A stretch of DNA of 64,000 nt from Rusavskia elegans (Eukaryota > Ascomycota > Lecanoromycetes > Teloschistales > Teloschistaceae): assembly GCA_011316305.1 (NCBI GenBank), contig SAUG01000021.1, positions 620,001 through 684,000 on the forward strand, given 5' to 3'. A program made the position numbers and the translations under genes. Below the pieces are notes generated by a model. The model did no database searches. It was not told where the DNA came from and was given only the letters and a program-made list of their open reading frames with translations. This document shows positions 11,016 to 20,008 of this stretch, piece after piece (position 1 is the first letter of the stretch; every line of letters begins with the position of its first letter).

Positions 11016-11606
11016 ATGTCTGCAGATGGAGCTAGTGGCGCTCGGAAGCCCGTTTGTGTTCTGTTTGTCTGCCTTGGAAACATCTGTAAGGTTCAGAGAG
11101 CGAAGAATGGAATTTGCGCAGCTAATGAAGCCGCGCGTACAGGCAGATCGCCGATGGCTGAGGGTGTTTTCAGATCCATGACCAAGTCCGACACACGCGT
11201 CGGTACAATAGACTCGGCGGGCACAGGGGCTTATCACGAAGGTTATCCGCCGGATCCTCGTACAATGAGCGTGCTGGAAGAAAATGGGGAGAACGGCTAC
11301 GATCACCAGGCCCGCAAGATACGCAACTCGGACTTCAAAGACTTCGACTACGTTCTGGCAATGGATGCCGATAATCTACATGACCTGTCAAGAGTACAGA
11401 GACGTATAATCAAAAATAGTGGCCTTGATGCTGCTCCGGCAAAAGTTATGATGTTTGGCGATTTTGGAGGCTGTGAGGGTGAAGAAGTCATCGACCCATA
11501 CTACGGCGCAAGAGATGGGTTTACAATTGCCTATGAGCAGATGACCAGGTTCTCAAAGGGTTTCATCGAGAAGGTCCTCCAAGGTGTAGACGTCGCTACG
11601 TTGTGA
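11016..11606 (+). CDS. Low-molecular-weight protein tyrosine phosphatase
   Basis: Exons 11016..11085 and 11143..11606, 177 aa (family usually about 155-165). Cytosolic enzyme that removes phosphate from protein tyrosines through a Cys nucleophile. The intron (11086..11142, GTAAGG...TACAG) splits the codon of the second Cys in the signature. Splicing yields VCLGNICRSPMAEGVF, the CX5R P-loop, with catalytic Cys19 and Arg25. The general acid motif DPYYG is at about residue 143. The start MSADGASGARKP is preferred over the upstream in-frame ATG at 10950 because it lies close to the fold start. The intron is 57 nt with no stop codon, so retention would insert 19 residues into the active-site loop. 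It is transcribed away from the chitin synthase gene. Confidence 0.92.
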   Translation: MSADGASGARKPVCVLFVCLGNICKVQRAKNGICAANEAARTGRSPMAEGVFRSMTKSDTRVGTIDSAGTGAYHEGYPPDPRTMSVLEENGENGYDHQARKIRNSDFKDFDYVLAMDADNLHDLSRVQRRIIKNSGLDAAPAKVMMFGDFGGCEGEEVIDPYYGARDGFTIAYEQMTRFSKGFIEKVLQGVDVATL

Positions 11607-11673
11607 AATCGGCCCGGGCCATAATCCTTCCCTTTTAGGCTTTGCCCTACCTCTGCCCGGAAACTTCTATCCC

Positions 11674-11746
11674 ATGCCCTGGTCAGGTCTCCGATGAGAC
11701 TGCCGGTCAAGGTATCGGATGTCCACCGTTTCACTCGAAGGGACAG
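11674..11746 (+). repeat. Dispersed repeat, copy B
   Basis: Starts ATGCCCTGGTCAGGTCTCCG and includes CTGCCGGTCAAGGTATCGG and TCGAAGGGACA. It lies in the short convergent space between the phosphatase and the molybdate transporter. It shares TCTCCGAT, GGTATYGGATG and TCGAAGGGACA with copy D, its closest relative. Confidence 0.6.
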
Positions 11747-11810
11747 ACGTAATGATACCCATAGATCGGACTCGAATGCTGATAGACTATGTTATGATTC
11801 TATGTACTGA

Positions 11811-13238
11811 CTATCGTGCATCAGCCTGTGATGATCGACGTTCTTCATCACCAAGACGTATGGCGCCTTCCCCCTGACTTCTCCCGGCTACATATCTATC
11901 GTACAACTGATATGAACAGTGGCAAAGCATACCAGCGATAAAACCAATAGCATCATTCTTGAACGTAAGAATCCCCCCAGCCGTAATGAACATTACTGTC
12001 CAGCGCCGAGTTTCCATCTCCTGCGTCAGCTCCTCGCCCGGCTCACCTGGTTTACCTGGCCTTATAAGAGCAGTGGCAATGCCATCCTTCCCTTCCATCA
12101 GGTCTCTAGCTCCAGTCGTGTTCAGTGTCACTCCCACATTCGCGATCTCTAGAGCCGCTGCGAAAACCATGATCCCCAGGATCGCATTTGGGAAGTCCTG
12201 AAAGGCCTGCTTGGCGAAAGGTCCAGCAAACAGGCCGAGCACCAATTTAATCAGTCCTAGAAAGATAACACTAGCTCCAGATCTTGCTCCGAAGCGGTAT
12301 TGTGCTGCAAGGCCCCCACTTCCATGACAGACGGGCATACTGCCGAACCAGCAGCCGATAAGGTTCATTGCAGCAACACTGAACCCCATTGCCGTTGGCG
12401 TGGGAGCTGGGAGATCTGGTAAGAGGTCTGCAGACAGCGCTGAAACAGCGATGATGGAGTTTAGTGTCGTTAGGGGAATCTGCCCGAGACCGGCGGTGAT
12501 CCCTTCATTCCAGAAAGAACGGAAAGGCGGGATGAAAGCGTGTGGTTGCCACATACCGAGTCCCGAAGAATCGCGAATGAGCTTTGGAAGAGCGATAAGG
12601 ATACCAGCGAAGAGTAAAATCAAGGCCATGGGGGCCTTGCGAAAGGTAAAGCTTGCAAGTAGGCCCAAGAACGCAATGAAGACGACCTGGTCATGCAGGT
12701 CGGAGAATGCCCAACTGTAATCTTCAGATTTGCTTAAAACAGTACCGGCGTAGGAAAACAAGCTCAGGCCTACGCCAACTTGGATCCCTTTGATGACAGG
12801 GGTCGGAACCCTACGGCTGAACCAACCCAACAGTCCGGTAACACTCAACAGACCGATAACGGCGGCAACAAAGAGTCCAGCTGAGGCAACCTCTTCCTTG
12901 TTGAAGTTACGTGAAAGTGCAACGGCAGCGATAGCTTTCATGGGTTGGACTGGCAGGGGAATACCGAAGATCAGTCCTGTGAGGATATTAAAAAGACCTG
13001 TGAACACCAATGTGCTACTGAGGTCAATGCCGGAATGGTTTTCATCGGTATAAGCTATAAGAATTGGCAGTAAGGTACCAAGATCACCGAATGAGCCAGA
13101 AATCTCCTGAAGTGGTTGTCGAACAACCGATTTCAGATTGTGCTGTTGCGTATTCTTAAATTGGTCATAATGACTACGAATGGCCGTTCTGGTATGCGTT
13201 GTCAGTCTGGAGGAATGAGTCTCTGTGCCCTCCGCCAT
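11811..13238 (-). CDS. Molybdate transporter, MOT1 family
   Basis: Single exon, 475 aa, a multi-pass membrane protein of the sulfate-permease-related MOT1 family that imports molybdate for molybdenum-cofactor enzymes such as nitrate reductase. The diagnostic block runs from about residue 42 (QPLQEISGSFGDLGTLLP) through FNILTGLIFGIPLPVQPMKA. A second block around SADLLPDLPAPTPTAMGFSV and FGSMPVCHGSGGLAAQYRFG matches the repeated family motif. About ten hydrophobic segments are visible. There is no C-terminal STAS domain, as expected for MOT1 and unlike sulfate permeases. The C-terminus GDEERRSSQADAR is polar and probably cytosolic. The start MAEGTETHSS is the only ATG before the first helix. 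No molybdoenzyme gene is adjacent. Confidence 0.88.
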   Translation of the reverse strand: MAEGTETHSSRLTTHTRTAIRSHYDQFKNTQQHNLKSVVRQPLQEISGSFGDLGTLLPILIAYTDENHSGIDLSSTLVFTGLFNILTGLIFGIPLPVQPMKAIAAVALSRNFNKEEVASAGLFVAAVIGLLSVTGLLGWFSRRVPTPVIKGIQVGVGLSLFSYAGTVLSKSEDYSWAFSDLHDQVVFIAFLGLLASFTFRKAPMALILLFAGILIALPKLIRDSSGLGMWQPHAFIPPFRSFWNEGITAGLGQIPLTTLNSIIAVSALSADLLPDLPAPTPTAMGFSVAAMNLIGCWFGSMPVCHGSGGLAAQYRFGARSGASVIFLGLIKLVLGLFAGPFAKQAFQDFPNAILGIMVFAAALEIANVGVTLNTTGARDLMEGKDGIATALIRPGKPGEPGEELTQEMETRRWTVMFITAGGILTFKNDAIGFIAGMLCHCSYQLYDRYVAGRSQGEGAIRLGDEERRSSQADAR

Positions 13239-13536
13239 GTTGTTAGAAGGCGGATGGATCGAAGATAATGGTCCCGATGCTAAGGCTGAACGGTGTGCAT
13301 CGTCGTATTATTTCAGAAGCCCCCTGCTGTTATAGAAGTCGTATCGTCCGAAGGAAGCGTCTTCTCAGTCTGACCGACTGAGACCACATTCACCTTGGAA
13401 AGTCGGATCATTGCATTGACCAATGTAGTCGTAGTCAACGCGCTTGCGCCAGGGGCGCTTAGCTTACATTTATATCCCGATCCTGTCATCACTCTGTCGT
13501 TGAACACTGGAGCTACTCAAAGCTGGCGTGAGAGCC
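13239..13536. promoter_or_regulatory. Divergent promoter region of the molybdate transporter and uL22m
   Basis: 298 bases between divergent start codons. One CCAAT pentamer lies at 13420-13424. No other motif was recognised with confidence. Confidence 0.35.
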
Positions 13537-14689
13537 ATGGGCGCCAGACATGGGTTCACTCGATCAGGTATGCGTACAGCCCCATGAAGCGTGCGATCAA
13601 GAAGACTGACCAGCTCAGCAACGTCCATTGGAACCATCAACTTTCATCCGTCAAACAATCTTCCAGTCCTTCTACCATGTCTCTACCCTCGCCGGACAGC
13701 CATTATGGACTACTTCCGCCCGCGGAAACAACTCGACATACTCGATCCTTTGAATAAAGACTTTTTAAAGCGAAAGCCCACAGCTGCCTCCCAAGGCCCC
13801 CAACAATTACCGCAACAGGGAGATCTAGCGCCCTCGTCCATTTTCGACGAAGGAGACTCTCAAAAAAGGCCTGCTAAGGCTTCACAACCTGGTCAACCAC
13901 GTGTTTCACCTCGCGATCCTACCGTACTGGCCGCCGCCCTTGATCCGAACCCTGAAGCCCGACAACGGTGGCAGCGGAACCAAATCATTCGCAATGTCCG
14001 AAACCGAGGACAGTTGACAAAGGCGCAGCGACTTGCGAGGACAGAGAGAGAGTCGCTAACCAAGAGTCCTTTCTACACGACAAGTGTCAAAAAGCTCATG
14101 CCCCTAGCAAGGCAGATAGCCGGAAAGCCGATTGAGGAAGCAATTGTCCAAATGCGTTTCAGTAAGAAGAAGGTGGCAAGAGATGTCAAGAAGCATCTCG
14201 AGTTCGCAAGAGATAAAGCTATCGTCGAGCGCGGGATGGGCCTGGGAGTGGCAACGGCAGAGTACAACCGAGCAGCAGGGATAGACGAATCCGACCATGT
14301 CGCAGGGGAGAACGCTGGCCAAGACGAGCAATGGCCAGGAATGGTCGTCGAGGATAAGAAGGGGAAGAGACGATTTGTGAGCGATACCTCAAGCATCTAC
14401 GTGGACGAGGCTTGGGTCGGTAGAGGATCATACTCCATGGACTATGATCATCGGGCGAGAGGGAAAACCAACTTGATGCGGCCTCCTGAAACAAGTCAGC
14501 TATGGATTCATCCCACAGTTATCTATATTTGTCAAGCTAACAATCATAGGTATCACCGTAAGATTGAAGGAAGAGGCAACGAGGATTCGCCTCATGGACG
14601 AGCGGGAGCAGAAGAGGCAAAGGAAAAAGGTCTGGCTACCGCTTCCCGATAGGCCTGTCACAGCTCAGAGACAATACTGTCTGTGGTAG
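13537..14689 (+). CDS. Mitochondrial large-subunit ribosomal protein uL22m
   Basis: Three exons, 13537..13567, 13619..14494 and 14550..14689 (348 aa). Introns are 13568..13618 (GTATGC...CTGACCAGCTCAG) and 14495..14549 (GTCAGC...GCTAAC...CATAG). The first exon gives a basic leader, MGARHGFTRSATSIGT, suited to mitochondrial import; without it the first in-frame ATG would be MDYFRPRKQLD at 13705. The body holds the ribosomal L22 fold: TKSPFYTTSVKKLMPLARQ, GKPIEEAIVQMRFSKKK, and the C-terminal strand region SITVRLKEEATRIRL. It ends with KKVWLPLPDRPVTAQRQYCL plus W, a conserved fungal end. The family assembles around the polypeptide exit tunnel of the mitoribosome. The exact N-terminus is the least certain part. 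Confidence 0.85.
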
Positions 14690-15577
14690 GTCATTCTGCT
14701 GTACTGGAACCTAGATCCTTTCATTCACCGATTTTGGATATAAAAATCTCAGAAACATGGATGGTCGTGATCATGCGCCTCAGCAGTGAATTGACTTGGC
14801 AAGTAACAAGGCGCATTTTCTGGCCGTGATGTTGGGTTGCAACAACAATCACCCTAAGTCTGTTCATAGCGAAACCATGGTGAAACGGACTGTACGGAAG
14901 GCAGGTCGCAAACTACATGTTCTGACTTATATTGTTGCTACTTGTTTCGTTTCAGTATTTATGAATCTGATTGTCCAGAGGTATCTCCTTTCCCATGCTT
15001 CAGAAGCAGGCATTCTCTGGCCAAGATGATGAGTCGAATCAACAATCACTATGTGTTTCGTCATAGCGAAACCTGGATGAAACGAACTCTACGGAAGGCA
15101 GGTCGCGAAGTACATCTTCTGACTTATAACGTTGCTGCTTGTTTTGTTTCAGTATTTATGAATCTGACCGTCCATAGGCACCTCCTTTCCTATACTTCTG
15201 AAGCAGGCATTCTCTGGTGGTGATTATGGGTCGAATCAACAATCACTCTGTGGTTCTCATGGCCAAACCTGGGTGAAACGGATTGCACGGAAGGCAGCTC
15301 GCGGACCACATCTTCTGACTCATGAGGCTGCTGGTTGCGGCGTTTCAGTGTATAGGACTCTGGGTGTCCAGAGGTATCTCCTTCGCTATATATGACTCTT
15401 GAACCACTGTACTGAACAAAGCTTTACGTTGTAAACGACAGGCAATCCTTTCTAACCACTCCTTCAAACCTGTTTTCCATTTATTGCTTCGACTTGTGTG
15501 TCTTATCCACTCGTTCAAACGTGTCTTCCACTTGTTGCTCCGAGTCATACCTGCTATCCACTCTTTCAATCTGTGTC
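14690..15577. other. Intergenic region holding two tandem repeat arrays
   Basis: Apart from about 130 bases after uL22m, the whole stretch is repeated DNA: three units of about 197 bases, then about 2.4 units of 51 bases (see separate entries). No conventional gene was found. The repeats run almost up to the start codon of the alpha/beta hydrolase, so they lie in its promoter or 5' leader. Confidence 0.55.
14821..15395 (+). repeat. Tandem array of three ~197-bp imperfect units
   Basis: Units at 14821..15017, 15018..15216 and 15217..~15395. Shared landmarks are TGG at the unit start, CAACAATCAC, GAAAC..TGG(T/A)TGAAACG, CGGAAGGCAGGTCGC, CATCTTCTGACT, GTTTCAGT, AGAGGTATCTCCTT and GAAGCAGGCATTCTC at the unit end. 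Units 1 and 2 are most alike; unit 3 is more diverged and shorter. Each unit has a frame open for about 45 codons (KR..RKAGR..H.LTY). Differences between units 1 and 2 are not concentrated at third codon positions, so coding is not supported. Confidence 0.75.
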
Positions 15578-15578
15578 A
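15455..15578 (-). repeat. 51-bp (17-codon) tandem repeat
   Basis: About 2.4 copies of a 51-base unit, visible on the plus strand as CCACTCSTTCAAACSTGT...TTCCA...TTGCTYCGA. On the minus strand the unit is a whole number of codons. It reads EWxxxxxRSNKWKTxLxEW repeatedly with no stop, but without an ATG. It abuts the hydrolase start codon at 15578. Either it is a non-coding minisatellite or the remnant of a repeat protein. Confidence 0.55.
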
Positions 15579-16541
15579 TGTCGGCTCTCAAGTCCGCAAT
15601 CTTCAGCGCTTCCCCAAACAACAAGCCTGAAGCGTCACCAAGTCAAATGCCCAGTCGCCCAACCATCATCCTTGTACACGGAGCCTATCAAGGTCCAGAA
15701 ACCTACTCGCTTATTATCCCCGGCCTCGAGAAAGCTGGCTACTCGGCCGTCGCCGTTGCCCTCCCTTCGACGCACAGCGTACCCGCCGCACCAGACTTCT
15801 CCGGCGACGTCAACATCATACGCAACATCGTCACCAGCACATTAGCAACCGGCAAAGATGTTGTTCTCGTCATGCATTCATACGGAGCTGTCCCTGGATG
15901 CGAAGCCTTGAAAGGGATCAAGCAGGATGAAGCCGAGCTCGTCATGCAATCGAACGGAGTGATGAAGGTGGGCAGAATTGTCAAGCTTGCTTTCATTGCT
16001 GCTCTACTTTTCCCGGAGGGCAAAGCGACATATCATGCGGCTCGTGGGTCCGACTCGGTACCCGGCCGTTATTGTGAGGTATGACTGACTAGGCTCAACA
16101 TTATAGACATTCGGACGGATGGAAGCTGATGTATGTTCACTTCTAGGACAACCTCATCCGCTGTACCGATGGCCCCAATCGCTTCTACAACGATCTCCCA
16201 CCAGAATTCGCCGTCCGCTGGGCAGCAAGGTTGAAACCCCACTCTCGTCAGTGAGTTTTAACCCTTTCCCTCGTCATTGGATCTTCCGTCTAACACCTTT
16301 TCTTTCAAGGGCCTTCGCTTCACGGCTCAGCTATGCGGCGTACCGCGACTTCCCAAGTGCCTATCTCATGTGTACGAACGACAACGGTGTTGCGTTCCCT
16401 GTCCAGCAGCGATTTGTCGCCATGGCAGGCCTCAAGGATGTTACGAAGATTGATTCGGGCCATTCGCCGATGATCAGTCAGCCCAAGGTCGTCGAATTAT
16501 TTATTAGGAGGTGTGCGGGTGAAGTGATGTCGAGACTTTGA
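15578..16541 (+). CDS. Alpha/beta hydrolase-fold protein
   Basis: Exons 15578..16078, 16147..16250 and 16310..16541, 278 aa. Introns are 16079..16146 (GTATGA...TTCTAG) and 16251..16309 (GTGAGT, CTAAC, TCAAG). The oxyanion region is TIILVHGAYQGPETY, the nucleophile elbow is VMHSYGA (Ser at about residue 100, in place of the usual GxSxG) and the catalytic His lies in DSGHSPMIS (about 250). Such proteins hydrolyse esters or related bonds; the substrate is unknown. The first splice is the weakest call: a donor 21 bases earlier (GTACCC) also keeps frame. ATG 15647 (MPSRPTII) is an alternative start that would remove the variable leader. It sits just downstream of the tandem repeats. Confidence 0.78.
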
Positions 16542-17556
16542 AATGGAGTATTGTATATGTTCTATTCGGATTGGTGTTCTTGGATACAGCTAGCTAGGCT
16601 ATGTAAGTCAATGTCTCAATGAGAACAATCGAACTGTTGACCTTATGTTCTCTTGTATCTCATGCTCGTTGCCAAGATAACCCTTGAAATTACCATAACG
16701 ACCGTGCTCGCGGTGAGCAGAACATGGTGGACACTAAACCTATCGTCACATGCATTGGTAGGGCATCCGATGTGGCTGGCAGTCGAGGTATCGAATGCCC
16801 ACCCCGGCAAGCCAAAGCTGCGAGTGTCCGAACGATTCTGCTCACCCGCCCTAAGAGTCGTCTAGAGCCCCTTGACTCCTCTTCGTAAGCACCTCTCTGT
16901 TACGCTCCCAGCTTCGACGGCAAAGTGTTCTACACCATCATCACTCCGTTGAAAAAGGTTGCAATGCATGAACAAAACGATGGTATCCTTTGCCACGAGC
17001 AGGGAGATAGGAATCCCGCAACCAGTGGAGCGCTGCAAGGTCCCAACTACTCTGTGGCTTTCTATATCTCGACGTCGGACTTCTATGTGCTGTGCTGGGT
17101 ACGTATCTCCCATCAGTCTCGATGATACACAGCTGAGCTTTATGGATCCGATCTTTTCCTTTCTTTTCCTTTGCTTTCATTTCTTTGGAGAGCCGGCTGC
17201 GTGACATTCTTCTCTTTAAGAGATATATCAGCGGTCTCTGGTACTTTCACTTCATTGCACAGCTCAATTACTCGAAGATTTACGGTAGTCTTTATGGTAA
17301 AAGCACCTTGCTAGTGCCGCGAATATCATGATATCATACTAGACAGCTCGCTACATCATCTTCTGGAAACCTGAGGACCCTCCTCTTCAAGAGAAAACGT
17401 GCGGGTGTCAGAAGTCCCTCGTTCTTCAACATTCTTCGTCAACCCACCGCAGTCTCGCATTTGACCTCAATGATTCTGATCCTCCGAATCATCCCGCAGT
17501 GGATACATCAGACCCAGTCTCGACCGAGCTGATCGAGATGCTGACAACGCGGTCTT
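16542..17556. other. Intergenic region with one dispersed repeat copy
   Basis: About 1 kb between the hydrolase and the small membrane protein. It contains repeat copy C at 16750..16862 and otherwise only short unconvincing frames. The pyrimidine-rich 17150-17220 stretch (TTTTCCTTTCTTTTCC) is simple sequence. Confidence 0.45.
16750..16862 (+). repeat. Dispersed repeat, copy C
   Basis: Starts ATGCATTGGTAGGGCATCCG, continues with GTGGCTGGCAGTCGAGG, TATCGAATGCCCACCCCGG and ends around CGAACGATTCTGCTCACCCG. It matches copy A along its length (minus A's internal duplication) and copy D over the first 60 bases. Confidence 0.65.
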
Positions 17557-17982
17557 TCACTTGGGGCTCTCGGTGGGCATAGCAGCATACATCGAGAATG
17601 CCGGTGGGACCCTGTACGGTACAAAGTTCGAGCCATCTCCAGTGGAAGGGATGTTGGTATGAAAGGACACATCGTCGGTAGCGGGGGATGGTACTATAAG
17701 AGACATCAGTCCTTGGCCGATCTGAAAGCGTAGGGTTGTGTTACCAGGAACAGAGCTCGCCGCCGGATCATGGGTACCGCGGTTATTCAACAGGTAAAAT
17801 ATCAAAAAGGTAGAACCGATAGCCAAGGGGGCCAATAACACGAGCATGCAGATGGTGACTCTGCAATTTTGCCGCTTCCTGGTCGCTTTGGTGCCACCTT
17901 CCAAGATGATTTCTTCTGATGGTGGCTGCTGGAGCTCGTTGGGCGAAGGCTTGGGGTACCATGGTGATGTTACGTTCTGCAT
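17557..17982 (-). CDS. Small single-pass membrane protein, unknown
   Basis: Single exon, 141 aa. A polar N-terminus (MQNVTSPWYPKPSPNEL, rich in Pro and Glu) is followed by a basic stretch KATRKRQNCR and one hydrophobic segment, CMLVLLAPLAIGSTFLIFYL, around residues 45-65. The rest is polar. This suggests a type II or tail-out membrane protein. I recognise no family, and it could be a chance open frame, although composition and the clean membrane segment favour a gene. Confidence 0.45.
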   Translation of the reverse strand: MQNVTSPWYPKPSPNELQQPPSEEIILEGGTKATRKRQNCRVTICMLVLLAPLAIGSTFLIFYLLNNRGTHDPAASSVPGNTTLRFQIGQGLMSLIVPSPATDDVSFHTNIPSTGDGSNFVPYRVPPAFSMYAAMPTESPK

Positions 17983-18491
17983 CTTTGAAGGGAAGCAGGT
18001 GGGTGAAAGGCACTGTGGGATAAGAAAGGTATGACGGAGTTGCAGGTGGTTTTAAGGTTTTCGGTCAAATACAAGGGGTTGGTTTTCACAACACCCTTGC
18101 GTCACAACCGAGCTGCGAGGCTTTCCCTCGCGCACCTTACAGATATGTTCACAGCCCCTTCGTTGCATTCTCCAGCCCACTAATATCTAGGAGAGAGGAA
18201 CCTGGAAGCCTTATGAACACTGCGCCTCATACCGTAAAATTTCCTGAGTATCGTTCTCGTCACGCCTGATACAAAAAGTAGGCTGTCCTTCGTCCTCAGA
18301 GGGTAAAAATTATACAAGTTATCAAATTCAAGCCAATATTGATGGGTAGACTCACTCAACATAAACAGATCTCACCACATGATACGCTCAAGCTATTCGG
18401 CTATCCAAACAAGGATCGTGAAAAACCCCCAAGATAAAGCCCATTCCGAGTCGTCCCAGCACGAGGAGGACCCATTTGAAGAGTTTCCATA

Positions 18492-18668
18492 TCAGTTCGG
18501 CATGGGTGCTTCTGCTTCTGGAGGACGTTGTTCTTGTTGTTGTTCAAGCTCGTTGGCGAGGCGCCTTAAGAACGCCAGCGTGGCTTCGTCCAGGATTTCT
18601 TTGGAAAGTTGCCGAGCGAGGTCCCTAGGGGAGCGCTTTGCAGAGTATGGTGGTGTTAGGTTATTCAT
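18492..18668 (-). CDS. Possible 58-residue small protein
   Basis: A short minus-strand frame, 58 aa: MNNLTPPYSAKRSPRDLARQ, then SKEILDEATLAFLRRLANEL, then a Gln/Glu-rich end and EAPMPN. The middle reads as two amphipathic helices. The frame is open upstream for 22 codons without another ATG, so a spliced first exon is possible. No family is recognised. The plus strand has a competing frame of Cys/Ser-rich composition that looks like its shadow. Confidence 0.35.
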   Translation of the reverse strand: MNNLTPPYSAKRSPRDLARQLSKEILDEATLAFLRRLANELEQQQEQRPPEAEAPMPN

Positions 18669-19555
18669 CGTAGGAGGCTGGTTGCTGATAATTCGGAGAA
18701 GAAGAAAGGTATCAGGGTTGACCCCCTTATCTAAAGATCAATGGGTCGATCTGAAAAGCCCTCCTTACGTCGGATCCGGGCGGTGTTACATCAAACCAAT
18801 ATCCCAGGACAAACTTCCCCACCTAAAAAAAGTAAAAAACAGAACTCACGAAACCTTGCCCCTGATGATGAATCCTTTCATACCTTCAAGGCGGATAAAG
18901 CAAAAAAGCAATCAAACCATCCATCCCGAACACAACAAGAACGTTTCCATGTAAAAGGACCTTTCGTGTCCAATGTTTGTGTCGCTGATCTCTTTCTCTT
19001 GTTATCAAAGGCGATTCTTGCTGGTGGTTGCTGCTGCTGCTTTGCGGCTGTTGGGCAGCGCAATGGAAACTAGAATGTGCTATCGTGTGACGCTGTTACT
19101 GGCGATGATTGGTGTTCGAGATCTTAGGGGGTTTGGGTGGCAGGTTGTTTATTGTGGAGGGATGGTGGGCATTTGATGTTTTTATGGATATGGGAGGCAT
19201 GGAGTTGAGGGTTGTGGGTTGATTTTGAGAACTCGACTGATACGTACAACGTATAAAGGTTGCAAAACCCCTTGTATAGATACGGGCTGAGGTTTTCAGG
19301 CTGATCTTGACGGTTCCTGGCTTCTCCATTCATATATCATTGCCAAGGAAAGGATTAAAATTGAATGCCCCATGAACACCGCGCAAGCACCACGACCATC
19401 TCTCCCACGGTCCAAACCAACAAAAGATACATCGACTGAACACTTCTGTTACGCCCAATGCAATCAGTAATACTTCCTCCCCCGCGAATGCCCTACCCCC
19501 ATTTGGATATCTCCGCAAACAAGCCAATCCCCCCTCCCGCATCTCAATCAATCAC
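18669..19555. other. Intergenic region, nothing recognised
   Basis: About 0.9 kb with short frames on both strands, none with a recognisable domain or good splice structure. It presumably holds the 3' end of the small secreted protein gene and flanking non-coding DNA. Confidence 0.35.
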
Positions 19556-20008
19556 TCAATTCCCAATCTGACTCCCAATATCACTCATATGCTCCTCACA
19601 ACTATCCCCATTATGCTTCGTCTCAATATCCAAGAAAATCCCCGTCGTCCCCCTCCCCTGATGATACCCACCGCCGCACAACTCCGCCGCGGGATCACAG
19701 CACTTGTAGATGACGTCCAGCGCGTTGCCCATTTCGTCGCTCGTCACAAACGTCCTGTGCGTCATGTATTTGTTCTGCACGCAGATCCGCATGGAGCCGT
19801 GGTCGAACCAGCGGTAGGACCATGGGTTGAGGCTGTAGTTTTGGTGGGGTGGGGAGTAGAAGTCTTTGGCGAAGGATCGGATGTCCATGGTGTTGATGAG
19901 GCCTTCGCTGTTGAAGCAGCGATCGCGTTGTTTGCGGCCGGGGGCGACGACGCTGACGAGGAGGAGGGAGAAGAGGGTGAGGAGGACGGAGGGTGAGAGG
20001 AGGTGCAT
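19556..20008 (-). CDS. Small secreted cysteine-containing protein (effector-like)
   Basis: Single exon, 150 aa. The N-terminus MHLLSPSVLLTLFSLLLVSV is a clear signal peptide, probably cut near VAPGRKQ. The mature part has six Cys (in RDRC, RIC, KCC, ELC and DSC contexts), an even number suited to disulfides. It also contains YSLNPWSYRWFDHGSMRI and DVIYKCCDPAAELCGGGYHQ. The pattern 'small, secreted, six Cys, no known domain' fits fungal apoplastic proteins and candidate effectors; that role is inference. A similar-sized Cys-rich secreted protein lies at 37604..37948 but shows no obvious sequence match. Confidence 0.65.
   Translation of the reverse strand: MHLLSPSVLLTLFSLLLVSVVAPGRKQRDRCFNSEGLINTMDIRSFAKDFYSPPHQNYSLNPWSYRWFDHGSMRICVQNKYMTHRTFVTSDEMGNALDVIYKCCDPAAELCGGGYHQGRGTTGIFLDIETKHNGDSCEEHMSDIGSQIGN

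Noticed and set aside
14796..15223. Two short plus-strand proteins in the 197-bp repeats
   Set aside because: Differences between units hit first and second codon positions as often as third, and unit 3 lacks an ATG; treated as repeat DNA.
18379..18954. 191-codon plus-strand frame
   Set aside because: Cys/Ser run and odd composition; antisense to a more protein-like 58-codon frame, with no domain.
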